From positions 1 through 40,702 of IMG/VR virus record IMGVR_UViG_3300005563_000060: a stretch of DNA of 40,702 nt; one strand, written 5' to 3'. Each line of letters opens with the position of its first letter. Within the stretch, counting starts at the first letter, position 1. Made by a program: the position numbers and the translations under genes. The notes beneath the pieces are model-generated. The model saw only the letters and a list, made by a program, of their open reading frames with translations. It was not told where the DNA came from and made no database searches. Shown piece by piece: positions 28,564 to 36,561 of the stretch. Source of the DNA: a virus.

Positions 28564-30896
28564 TGTTCTGCAATTAGTGGCCATGCAAACTTCTTAGTCC
28601 ATGACTTCATTTTCTTTTCCTCTTTCATAGGAGTTTTAAGTTCCTTGACTACAGCTTCAACCCATTCATCTTGAGCCTTAGGATCATCAAGACCGAATGA
28701 GAACTGATAGGGCTTTGACCAGTTTTCAGTATTTTTATTTGAGTGAACCTTTACACCGTACTGCACTGATTCATCAAAGGCGGCAAAGTCCGTAGTAATT
28801 GGTTTACAACCGCAAGCCTGTGCCTTTTTAACCGAGATACAGTCAATCTCGTAGAACTCTGATGGATAAGCTAAGATTCTTCCCTCTAAATACAACTTGG
28901 CACATTCTGCCTGTGATAGTCTTCCCATGTTCTCAATTCCAACCTCTTCCATTTCCTTTAGACATTTATCTTTCCATTCCATCATTGTCTTGTTCTCTTT
29001 GTGGGCGTTGTCAAAGATATCGAAACCATAGGCCCATTTAAGTCGCGCTTCTGGTACTTGCTCCTTTACTCTTTTAAAGAGCTTAGGCAATACGTCCATT
29101 GATCGCTCTGGTGAAGAAGTATTTACAAGAAGATACGGGTCTTTCTTAACTTTCTGACTGAACAAATCAAAGTCCTGTCCATTAGGGATAATGGCAAACT
29201 TCTCATCTGGGATATTTGGGAACAATACTCTGTGAGCTTTTGTCTTAACGAATATCTTTTTGATTTTCTTTAGGCGCTTCTCAGTAAACTCACCCTCTGG
29301 AATAACATCGTGGAGATCAACATAAATATTATCCGTATTCATATCTACGTCTGCGTATCTAGGAGTTCTCCAAAAGATAATATGGTCGAACTTATCCTTT
29401 GCGTTAAAGTGCCAAAACGGCTTATATTCAACCCCATCACAAGTCATCGGAACTGGACCGCAAGTGTTATATACGGTTACGTTATAGCCCATATCCTTCC
29501 ATTGCTTAGCAAGGTTAATCACAGCCTCTTCAGAACCTCCAATACCTTTTGTTTTTGCCATCTCTGGATTCCACTCGTGAGATGTTTGACCACAATAATA
29601 TGCGATGTCCTTACCAGAGCTTTCTTCTTTGATGACGAATAGATTTTTAATCTTACAAATCATAGGGTGAGACTGTAAGTCATGGTCGAGTTTATTTATC
29701 TCAAACAAAACCTTTTCCTTATCATCACCATATCCTTTAATCCTTTCGCAAGCTTCAAGTACCTTTTCAAGTCTCTTTACCTCTTCTGCCATTCCACTAG
29801 CTAGGGCTTTTAAGTCTTCTCTATTGGGATAGAGCTTTATGCAACCTTTAAGCATTACTAATGCTAAGTCTGGCCTACTCTTATTCAAGTACACCTTTGC
29901 CAAGGCGTGCATTGGCTTATAGTCGTAGTCTCTAGGGTTATATACGATCATCTTGTCCATCTGAGGCTTCATCACAAGACCCCTAAGGAGCATTTCTTCC
30001 GCCTCATCTAACAAGTTGTAATCGAGGTATCTAATACCAAGTTCAATGTAAGCCTCTGGATAGCCCGGGAATAAACCAATAGCCATTTGTAGGTATTCAA
30101 TGGTCTTACTTCTGTTTCCTAAACAGAATTCTGCAGACGAAAGTCGCTGGTATACGATGTACTTCTCGTCCTTTGATTCAGAGGTTTCCAGGAATTTAAG
30201 ATATTCGTCCCGTGCCTCTTTATAGTTTCCTACCTGAAAGTTTGAGTTAGCGAGGTTGAAGTGTGATGTTGGATCATTACCTCTATCAATTACATCAAGC
30301 TTTGAAATTTCAAGGTTTCTTATAGCACTTTCTGCATTGTGCTTCTCGTCGGCTGTGTGGATTCGTTCTATTGAATCAATAAACTTAACACTTACGGCAC
30401 GATTCTCCTTTAAGTCTTCATGAATTCTATTGACCCATGTCATGCAACCATCGTTCTTAATTACCTGAGTTTTCTTATGGACTACAACAGGATTCATTTC
30501 ATCATCAAAAGCATAGAGATAGTTAAAACCAAATGCGTCAACAGTAGGATTTGCTTCGATAATAGGTTTCAAATCTTCAAGTCCTCTGAAAATGTCGTCA
30601 GCATCACACCAAAGAATATAGTCGTAGTCTTTAGGAACTTGTGAGAAGTTAAAGTTTCTAGCTTTAGAAAAGTCATTTACCCATTTGAAACCACTAATAA
30701 ATGCTCCATATTTATTAATGGCAATATTAGCTACTTTTTGGTTTATATGTCTATCTGATTCATTGCTTGTCACTGTTACGTATATAGCATCAACATAAGG
30801 CCTCACACTTTCTAAGCATTGGTCAAGTAAAACAGCTTCTTCGTCAGTCCCTTTCACAATTAACGCTAATGCGATTTTTGTATTTTTTTTGTTCAT
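28545..30896 (-). CDS. Large fusion glycosyltransferase: GT2 + TPR + GT4-like
   Basis: 783 residues. Residues about 8-200 are a GT2 domain (KIALALIVKGTDEEAVLLDQ; YDYILWCDADDIF with D-A-D-D). Residues about 205-385 are TPR repeats (SHFNLANSNFQVGNYKEARD; AYIELGIRYLDYNLLDEAEE). Residues about 440-760 are a GT-B domain (KGIGGSEEAVINLAKQWKDM; RILAYPSEFYEIDCISVKKA; QACGCKPITTDFAAFDE). One chain could thus add two sugars, with TPRs scaffolding. First glycosyltransferase after the GroEL gene. Such fusions are known in environmental bacteria; in a phage virion operon this is unusual. Confidence 0.8.
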   Translation of the reverse strand: MNKKNTKIALALIVKGTDEEAVLLDQCLESVRPYVDAIYVTVTSNESDRHINQKVANIAINKYGAFISGFKWVNDFSKARNFNFSQVPKDYDYILWCDADDIFRGLEDLKPIIEANPTVDAFGFNYLYAFDDEMNPVVVHKKTQVIKNDGCMTWVNRIHEDLKENRAVSVKFIDSIERIHTADEKHNAESAIRNLEISKLDVIDRGNDPTSHFNLANSNFQVGNYKEARDEYLKFLETSESKDEKYIVYQRLSSAEFCLGNRSKTIEYLQMAIGLFPGYPEAYIELGIRYLDYNLLDEAEEMLLRGLVMKPQMDKMIVYNPRDYDYKPMHALAKVYLNKSRPDLALVMLKGCIKLYPNREDLKALASGMAEEVKRLEKVLEACERIKGYGDDKEKVLFEINKLDHDLQSHPMICKIKNLFVIKEESSGKDIAYYCGQTSHEWNPEMAKTKGIGGSEEAVINLAKQWKDMGYNVTVYNTCGPVPMTCDGVEYKPFWHFNAKDKFDHIIFWRTPRYADVDMNTDNIYVDLHDVIPEGEFTEKRLKKIKKIFVKTKAHRVLFPNIPDEKFAIIPNGQDFDLFSQKVKKDPYLLVNTSSPERSMDVLPKLFKRVKEQVPEARLKWAYGFDIFDNAHKENKTMMEWKDKCLKEMEEVGIENMGRLSQAECAKLYLEGRILAYPSEFYEIDCISVKKAQACGCKPITTDFAAFDESVQYGVKVHSNKNTENWSKPYQFSFGLDDPKAQDEWVEAVVKELKTPMKEEKKMKSWTKKFAWPLIAEQWKKNF

Positions 30897-30901
30897 ATTC
30901 T

Positions 30902-31186
30902 TTAAACTGCCTTGCTGAGACGAAACTGCGGGAATTCATCTGCAAACCATCGAGCATTTTCCTGTTCCTTAAAGGCTGTTCGTTCCTCCATTGATAATTT
31001 AAGTGCGATCATCGCAGATAGTTTTTCAGATACAGTAAATAGTCCTCGCTTTACAGCGTGATTGGTTTTAATGTCGGCCATTTCGTTGTCTAACTTCTGC
31101 CTCTGGTCTTCAATGACAATCATCAAGTCTTTATATTCCTCTGGGTACATTTCTTGATAGTCTTTGACTGCCATTCGTACCTTCAT
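30902..31186 (-). CDS. Hypothetical protein after GroEL, 94 aa
   Basis: Start chosen at the ATG at 31186, one base after the GroEL stop; the frame is open further back to a TTG inside groEL. Begins MKVRMAVKDYQEMYPEEYKD; helical and charged, without the beta barrel or mobile loop of GroES. It has GroES-like size and position but not its sequence, so it should not be called GroES. May be a GroEL partner or capsid-assembly factor by position only. Confidence 0.55.
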   Translation of the reverse strand: MKVRMAVKDYQEMYPEEYKDLMIVIEDQRQKLDNEMADIKTNHAVKRGLFTVSEKLSAMIALKLSMEERTAFKEQENARWFADEFPQFRLSKAV

Positions 31187-31187
31187 C

Positions 31188-32687
31188 TTAGTCTTGGGGT
31201 TCACGTGGTTTTTCTTTTTTAAAGGCAATAGCGACCTCTGTTGTTAATACCGTTCCAGCAATTGAGCAGGCTGTTTTAAGAGAACTGATGGCTGTTTCAA
31301 GTGGATCAATTACACTTTCTCCAACTTTGAGTATTCCCCCAGCATTCTCCTTAAGTTGCTTGTACGGGGCTTGTATGGCCTGTGAGAGTACGTTCTGAGG
31401 CAACTTCTCTGAGATTTCTTTGAGTGTCATTCCTCCACCTTTAACAACTCCATCTCGCATTGCGTTCTGAGCGGCGTTAACGGCATTTTCCATTTTTAAT
31501 TTAAAGTAAGACCGTTCAAATTCTGACTCTGCACCTACGGTAATGACAGCAGAACCACCTGAGAGTGACGCGATTCTCTTTTCCAATGCGTCCTTGTCAT
31601 AGATAGATTGTGAGGCCTTGTATTGCTTCTTTAAGTCTGCCACTCGTTTCTTAGTGTCTCCCTTTCCACCAATGAGCATTGTCTTAGAAGGACCGATTAC
31701 AGCTCGTTCAATTCGTGCCATGTTCTTGAAACCTACTTCTCCAATGAATGAATCAACATTAGTGAGAACATTCTTATCAATGAACTTTGCCTTAGTGAAT
31801 ATTGCAATGTCCAGGAAGTGATCGTCCTTCCCAAGATATGGAAGTTTAAGTGCAACGATAGGGAACTTCGTATCAAGCATTGTCTTTGCGAGGCGAGCCA
31901 ATAGATCACGCGAGAAGTCAGGTGCGACAAGGATAATGCCTGTTAAGTTTTTCTTAACTTCTTCGTCCTTCATACCTTCAATGATGTTTGCAACTGTATT
32001 AATCTCCAATAGATTGTTTGTCACCAATACATATGGGTTTTCAATAACACATTCGTCATTGTCGTTATTGATGTAGTAGTCAGAGTGAAACCCTGCTTTA
32101 AGTTCAAGACCAGTAGAAACCTTATAAGAAGTTTCCTTACCTTCTTGGATATCAACGTAGCCGTCCTTACCAATGTTTTCATAAACATCAGCCACGATCT
32201 TAGCGATCCAAGAATATTCACCTGCGCCAAGTGCTACGTTATAGATTTCATTACTCTTAATAGGTCTGGCTCTCTTCTGCAATTCTTTGACGATAAGGTC
32301 ACATGCTTCATCAACTGCCCGTTTCAACTGGATTACATTAGGCTTTTTAGAAACCAACGAACCGTCATCTTTGATTTGCTCGAAAAGGTCATTTACTATC
32401 GCTTGGAGAAGTACTGTTGTTGTAGTAGTACCGTCTCCTGCTTTCTTTGAGGCTAGTGATGCGGCTTCCTTAACCATCATCACTCCCAACTGTTCAATCT
32501 CATCTTCTGATTCAACATTCAATGCTATCGAAACACCGTCATTCGTCACTGTAGGGGGGATATCAAGCTTTCCAAGTACTGCATTTCTTCCTGCTGGACC
32601 AAGTGTCACTTTCACACAATCCGCTACAAGGTCAATTCCTTTCTTGATTCCGTCCCGAGCTTCCTGACCAAGTTTTATTATCTTCAT
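31188..32687 (-). CDS. groEL: Phage-encoded chaperonin GroEL-like (Cpn60)
   Basis: 499 residues (cellular GroEL is about 540). Group I chaperonin motifs: VTLGPAGRNAVLG (27-39), TNDGVSI (48-54), the ATP-site GDGTTTTTVL (84-93) and the C-terminal VIDPLETAISSLKTACSIAG. The GGM tail is missing; it ends KKEKPREPQD. Apical-domain residues are divergent, so it may use a different co-chaperonin or none. Placed between the capsid gene and glycosyltransferases in a late operon, suggesting it folds virion proteins. GAGGA lies seven bases before the ATG and can be buried in a hairpin (32693-32738). Confidence 0.92.
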   Translation of the reverse strand: MKIIKLGQEARDGIKKGIDLVADCVKVTLGPAGRNAVLGKLDIPPTVTNDGVSIALNVESEDEIEQLGVMMVKEAASLASKKAGDGTTTTTVLLQAIVNDLFEQIKDDGSLVSKKPNVIQLKRAVDEACDLIVKELQKRARPIKSNEIYNVALGAGEYSWIAKIVADVYENIGKDGYVDIQEGKETSYKVSTGLELKAGFHSDYYINNDNDECVIENPYVLVTNNLLEINTVANIIEGMKDEEVKKNLTGIILVAPDFSRDLLARLAKTMLDTKFPIVALKLPYLGKDDHFLDIAIFTKAKFIDKNVLTNVDSFIGEVGFKNMARIERAVIGPSKTMLIGGKGDTKKRVADLKKQYKASQSIYDKDALEKRIASLSGGSAVITVGAESEFERSYFKLKMENAVNAAQNAMRDGVVKGGGMTLKEISEKLPQNVLSQAIQAPYKQLKENAGGILKVGESVIDPLETAISSLKTACSIAGTVLTTEVAIAFKKEKPREPQD

Positions 32688-32692
32688 TTAGT

Positions 32693-32738
32693 TCCTCAAT
32701 TGGCTGATGCATCTCTTTGAGGAGCGACCATCAGCCAA
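32693..32738 (-). promoter_or_regulatory. Competing helices that can bury the groEL Shine-Dalgarno
   Basis: Helix 1: TTGGCTGATG/CATCAGCCAA, 10 perfect pairs (32700-32709 with 32729-32738). Helix 2: TCCTCAA/TTGAGGA, 7 pairs (32717-32723 with 32693-32699, on the minus strand). The 3' arm of helix 2 holds the GAGGA ribosome-binding site of groEL, six bases before the ATG, and its 5' arm is in the loop of helix 1. The two cannot both form fully without loop space, so this looks like an on/off translation switch. It fills the 69-bp gap between capsid and groEL genes. Confidence 0.65.
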
Positions 32739-32756
32739 CCAAATGTTAATTTGTAA

Positions 32757-33692
32757 TTACGCTACCAACTGGTAACCAGATGCATAGAAACATGAATCCT
32801 GGTTTCGGAATTCTGTTGTAAGAGAACCGTAAACCGCCTTCTTGTTGTAAGCACCGTTTTCCGCCAAATCCTTGATGAAAGGCATATCGAGATATGCAAC
32901 TTTGATCTTTTCTGGTCGGATACCGAGAACCTTACCCTGCAAGTTGTTATCTGCTGTAGCAGATGTCTGAACGTATCGATGCTTGTGGATAGTAACTGTA
33001 CCCATAGAAGTTTCGAAAGTTGTAACTGTTCGAACGATTGTAGAAATACCAGGGGCATTTACTACTACGTTTGACTTCTGGACAAAGTTATCTACTACTC
33101 GCTTCATGATACCTCCAACGTAAATGTCAGTTGTGACATCGCCGTTTGAGTTGTTCCAAACGTTATACATGTGAGCATCAAGAATTGTTGCTGAGAAGAT
33201 TGTTCCTGATGTCTGCGCTGTATAGTTTGTAGACTTAGAGATACCGTTCAAGATACCGTTCATAGATGCGACTGTTCCTGAGATACCTGAGGCGAGAGTT
33301 GCTCGTACGAGGTCGAATTCGAGAGCATTACCCCAATCCTTAAGTGCCTTAGTGATCTGTCGATCGAGTTCGTTCACACCTGAGTATGACTGAACTACTT
33401 CTTCTGGTCGTGTGACCAAGAACGCCTTAGCAATTTCCTCAACGATGTTTGTGAGTCGTGTTGGAGTTGTAAGTGTTGAGAGTGAGAAGTCTGCACCCTG
33501 TTCTGTTGCCAATGAACCTGCTGTCAAAAGGGTATCTACAAGGTAGCTGTGCACCATGTTGATAGCCTTAGTTTTGCCGAGAGCCGTCTGGATAGTGTTT
33601 TCTGTTGCTGTAAGGATTTCGATTGAGTTCAATACTACGTCCTCTCGCTTAGAAGAATCTCCATAGGTCTGCAAAGCACCTGCTATTGCCAT
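32757..33692 (-). CDS. Major capsid protein (SU10/DUF5309 type)
   Basis: 311 residues, typical of SU10-like HK97-fold capsids. Begins MAIAGALQTYGDSSKREDVV; TATENTIQTALGKTKAINMV and VVQSYSGVNELDRQITKALK resemble the family's N-arm and spine helix; TSGTIFSATILDAHMYNVWN and GVNELDRQ-like segments complete the P and A domains. Follows the scaffold gene and precedes groEL. No Shine-Dalgarno; hairpin TAACG-GCGAT-CGTTA sits directly before the start. This is the main shell protein. Confidence 0.8.
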   Translation of the reverse strand: MAIAGALQTYGDSSKREDVVLNSIEILTATENTIQTALGKTKAINMVHSYLVDTLLTAGSLATEQGADFSLSTLTTPTRLTNIVEEIAKAFLVTRPEEVVQSYSGVNELDRQITKALKDWGNALEFDLVRATLASGISGTVASMNGILNGISKSTNYTAQTSGTIFSATILDAHMYNVWNNSNGDVTTDIYVGGIMKRVVDNFVQKSNVVVNAPGISTIVRTVTTFETSMGTVTIHKHRYVQTSATADNNLQGKVLGIRPEKIKVAYLDMPFIKDLAENGAYNKKAVYGSLTTEFRNQDSCFYASGYQLVA

Positions 33693-33719
33693 ACTGTTAA
33701 CGATCGCCGTTATCCAGGG

Positions 33720-34307
33720 TTACATTCCGTAGGCGTCCTTGATAGCTGAAACGACATTTTGTTCTACCGCTTCTTTGCTACCACCTGACTGAGAAAGTTC
33801 TCGTGCCTTTGAAAGTGCGTCCCTGCTTGCGACGACTCGTGGATTACTTTCAAGCACAGTCTTCAATTTCTGCGTTTCATCGTATCCTGAGACCTTTTCG
33901 AATATCTTTTTGAAGGCTTCTGATTCAACGACTTCTTGAGGCTTTTTGCCTGTAGATTCGATGAAGCTTCTTACTTCTGGAGAAGCAAACTGAGGGTTCT
34001 TATCATAGAATCTCTCCTTTCGCATTTCTTCAAGTTCTTGTGCGAGTGCATTTGTACGGTCAGTTTCCTGAACTCGTGACAAGACTCTCTTCTCAATATC
34101 TTCGGTTTTCATACCGACATATGAGTTTGTATCTTTCCAACTCTTTAGGGCTGCGTCCTTCGAGGTGAAGTTCTTGCCGAGAGCTGCATTGATTTCTGCG
34201 AGGGTCATTGCATCGCTGGGTACGCTTCCAACAGTCCCTTCCGCGACTGGTGCATTCAATTGAGATGCATCAGTTTGTGCGTCAGAGATAATGTTATCGT
34301 CTTGCAT
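33720..34307 (-). CDS. Scaffolding protein
   Basis: 195 residues, acidic/Ala-rich N-terminus (MQDDNIISDAQTDASQLNAP) and helical, charged remainder (AQELEEMRKERFYDKNPQFA) ending in a basic-amphipathic tail (SAIKDAYGM), the usual build of a capsid scaffold. Position between portal-side gene and capsid gene supports this. No protease gene is visible nearby, so the scaffold may leave intact. Confidence 0.7.
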   Translation of the reverse strand: MQDDNIISDAQTDASQLNAPVAEGTVGSVPSDAMTLAEINAALGKNFTSKDAALKSWKDTNSYVGMKTEDIEKRVLSRVQETDRTNALAQELEEMRKERFYDKNPQFASPEVRSFIESTGKKPQEVVESEAFKKIFEKVSGYDETQKLKTVLESNPRVVASRDALSKARELSQSGGSKEAVEQNVVSAIKDAYGM

Positions 34308-34332
34308 TTATATAAACGTGCTAACTAATAAA

Positions 34333-34371
34333 GGGCATTTCGATTAAATGCCCACTTAAAGCCTGTGGGCA
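34333..34371 (-). ncRNA. Three-segment alternative hairpin before the scaffold gene
   Basis: GGGCATTT (34333-34340) pairs with AAATGCCC (34346-34353), while TGCCCAC (34349-34355), which shares five bases with that arm, pairs with GTGGGCA (34365-34371). The middle segment must choose, a 1:2 against 2:3 attenuator layout. Only a short T-run follows. It occupies the gap 34308-34380 and may adjust the ratio of scaffold/capsid to upstream genes. Confidence 0.5.
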
Positions 34372-34380
34372 CTAAATCCC

Positions 34381-34668
34381 CTAATCTAGTCGCACGATGT
34401 GTGTATCTTTTGTATTAAAATTATCGTTCACCACTTCAGTCGACCCCTCAATTTGTTTGAGAAAATCGTAAAGCAATGTTGTGGCGATCTTTCGAGCCTT
34501 TACATCTATTAAGAACTTCTGCGCATCTGAATCATCAAGATTAAATGCGTTCTGTAAGTCCAGTATGCTTTCAATGAACCTCTCTCTAACCAATTTCCAA
34601 CCCTGATGGTTAATTATCTCTGAAATTAGCTTCTCGTTACTTATTATTTCTTTAGTTTCTGTATCCAT
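34381..34668 (-). CDS. Hypothetical virion-operon protein, 95 aa
   Basis: Begins MDTETKEIISNEKLISEIIN; helical acidic protein (GWKLVRERFIESILDLQNAF). Lies between portal and scaffold genes, a place often held by small portal- or scaffold-associated proteins. Its start overlaps a promoter-like TGATATAAT. Family unknown. Confidence 0.55.
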   Translation of the reverse strand: MDTETKEIISNEKLISEIINHQGWKLVRERFIESILDLQNAFNLDDSDAQKFLIDVKARKIATTLLYDFLKQIEGSTEVVNDNFNTKDTHIVRLD

Positions 34669-34677
34669 TATATCACA
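34667..34677 (-). promoter_or_regulatory. Fourth late -10-like element
   Basis: Minus strand TTTGTGATATAATGG closely matches the late promoters (TTTTGTGATATAGTAG at copy A). The TATAAT overlaps the ATG of the 95-residue gene, so a transcript starting here would begin inside that gene and serve scaffold, capsid and groEL. It lacks the AGGCGG/CCTTACC leader of the other copies. Confidence 0.35.
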
Positions 34678-34679
34678 AA

Positions 34680-36494
34680 TTAAGCATTATTCATAGTGGA
34701 CTGAGGTACACCTTGAGCCATTCCAGGCATCTGCTGAGGTTGTTGTGGCTGACTAGCCTGTGCAATTGGATTAGACGGCATAGAAAGACCCATCAAGTCG
34801 TAAATCATAGGCTTAATCTCTGGTGCGTCCTCTGGTGAAATCTTGAGCATGGCCATAAGGTTCTCGATTGTCTTCTGAGTATCGAGGTCTTCGTTAGTAA
34901 TCTGAACCTTAGACTCAACCTGTGAAGCGATAATCTCCTGTACAGCATTAACAAAGAGCTGAGGCTGTGACAAAAGCTTCTTATGAATCTTAACAAGCTC
35001 TCTAAGAAGTTCTTCTCGTGAAGGAATCACTGTAGAGTTCTCTAATTCCTGTGCAACGATGTTGAGCGCTACATTTTCTGCAATCTGGTCGAATCGTGAA
35101 TCTTCCTTTGTGATTCGTAGAATGTCACCAGCCTTTAGAGTCTTAGCAATAATAGGTAGCGCCCCTCTATCAAGCCAACGTTCTAGGAATGAGCCAGTTC
35201 CCTCAATGAACATTGAATAAGAACTCTTTGCGCTATTTGAGGCAATAGAGTTTGCTGTCGCTGTTGCTGAGGCTGGCATAATATCGCCATTACTAATTGG
35301 AAACGCTGATGAGATGTTCTGTGCCCAATATTTAATAACGTCTTCGTCCTTGTAAGAAGAACCGTCATCTGGAGACATTTCCATTGGCTGAAGGTCTTCC
35401 ATGTCAGTAAGCTGAATACCACCGTTTGCTGACAATCTTCCAAGCATTGCTGAGGTAATTCCCTTTCCTTTCTTTATCTTAAAGAGTCCAAGCTGTGAGA
35501 TGTAATGCTTGTTGATACGAATATTCACAATCGTATTCAAATATTCCTGTAGAGCTAATATACGCTCTAATGGACCCATTCCATACCATCGTCCTGAAAT
35601 CTTAGCCGCTCTCCATTCTTCGTAAGGCTTGATGATGTTTCCGAATGAATCTTTGTTAGTGTTGTATTCAACAAGATGAAGAGTTGGTTCTGGTGCTTCC
35701 AAACCTGAAACTACAATATGACCGTCAACTTCATCATCTGCGTCTTTCGCATTGAAGTCACCTGTAATGAGTTTCTTAGGAATCTTACCCCATGTCTCCC
35801 ATACGTCTCGATAGTCTGCTGTTGATCGAGTACCAAAGTTAGACCGTCTTGAACCGTCAACACGGTTAAGAACCTGCGAGCCTGGTAGGTCATCAGTGTT
35901 AATCCAACCACTCATTGCTGCAATCTGTGAAGGCAAGAAGATACCTCGCTCAGTGAATCTGTATGCTGACTGAATATTCTCTTCTGTAGGGTCAATATAG
36001 ACGTTTAGAAGGTCCACTGTTCGTCGCTTGAGAACAGGCTTACCGCTTGATTTATCTTCCCAAGTCTTCCAAACAACCGTTCCGTCAATGAGTACCTGCC
36101 TCTCGTCTGCATCAAGAGTTTCTCCAAAGTACATCTTATCCAAATACTGCTTAACGTAGATTCGTGTAAGGTCAGTAATAGCGTCTCCCTCTGGTGATCG
36201 AGCTACGAAACTAATGTCTTTCTGGTCAATATCAATGTTCTTAGTCCATGTTTCTACCGTTGCCATTGCAAGGTTAATCCAAATCTTTTCTCGTGAGGTG
36301 TTCTTGTCGTAAGGGTGATCAAACACTCCCCAAAAGTTCTTACGCAAAATACGAATGAGCTCTCTCATTCTGAATGCTACTTTTGGAGTTACGAAAGTTA
36401 CCGCCTCTTCCCAGTTAGTACGCTCTCGATCAACGATAGCGATACACTGCTTCTCTATCTCTAGTTGTATTTTAGACTTTTTTGGCTTAGCCAT
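34680..36494 (-). CDS. Portal protein
   Basis: 604 residues from the ATG at 36494 (MAKPKKSKIQLEIEKQC); the TTG at 36503 is part of a leader hairpin and is a weaker start. Portal-like order: N-terminal helical domain (RERTNWEEAVTFVTPKVAFR), wing (LIDGTVVWKTWEDKSSGKPV; DLLNVYIDPTEENIQSAYRF), long stem/crown helix region (NGDIMPASATATANSIASNS) and Gln/Pro-rich tail (SQPQQPQQMPGMAQGVPQ). Forms the dodecameric ring at the capsid vertex through which DNA is packaged and leaves. First gene after late leader A. Confidence 0.8.
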   Translation of the reverse strand: MAKPKKSKIQLEIEKQCIAIVDRERTNWEEAVTFVTPKVAFRMRELIRILRKNFWGVFDHPYDKNTSREKIWINLAMATVETWTKNIDIDQKDISFVARSPEGDAITDLTRIYVKQYLDKMYFGETLDADERQVLIDGTVVWKTWEDKSSGKPVLKRRTVDLLNVYIDPTEENIQSAYRFTERGIFLPSQIAAMSGWINTDDLPGSQVLNRVDGSRRSNFGTRSTADYRDVWETWGKIPKKLITGDFNAKDADDEVDGHIVVSGLEAPEPTLHLVEYNTNKDSFGNIIKPYEEWRAAKISGRWYGMGPLERILALQEYLNTIVNIRINKHYISQLGLFKIKKGKGITSAMLGRLSANGGIQLTDMEDLQPMEMSPDDGSSYKDEDVIKYWAQNISSAFPISNGDIMPASATATANSIASNSAKSSYSMFIEGTGSFLERWLDRGALPIIAKTLKAGDILRITKEDSRFDQIAENVALNIVAQELENSTVIPSREELLRELVKIHKKLLSQPQLFVNAVQEIIASQVESKVQITNEDLDTQKTIENLMAMLKISPEDAPEIKPMIYDLMGLSMPSNPIAQASQPQQPQQMPGMAQGVPQSTMNNA

Positions 36495-36497
36495 TCT

Positions 36498-36551
36498 CTT
36501 CAATAAAAATTGAAGGTAAGGACTATGCCGCCTTTTGTACTACTATATCAC
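36498..36551 (-). promoter_or_regulatory. Late promoter and leader, copy A
   Basis: Minus strand: TTTTGTGATATAGTAG (extended -10 on the complement of 36542-36550), 12 bases, AGGCGG, six bases, CCTTACCT, then hairpin CTTCAAT-TTTT-ATTGAAG (36498-36515), whose 3' arm leads to GAAGAG just before the portal ATG at 36494. No -35 hexamer. Separates the terminase genes (early transcript) from the virion genes. Confidence 0.65.
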
Positions 36552-36561
36552 AAAATTAACT

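Noticed and set aside
30902-31186. GroES
   Set aside because: Right size and place beside groEL, but the sequence is helical and charged, without the GroES mobile loop or barrel strands.
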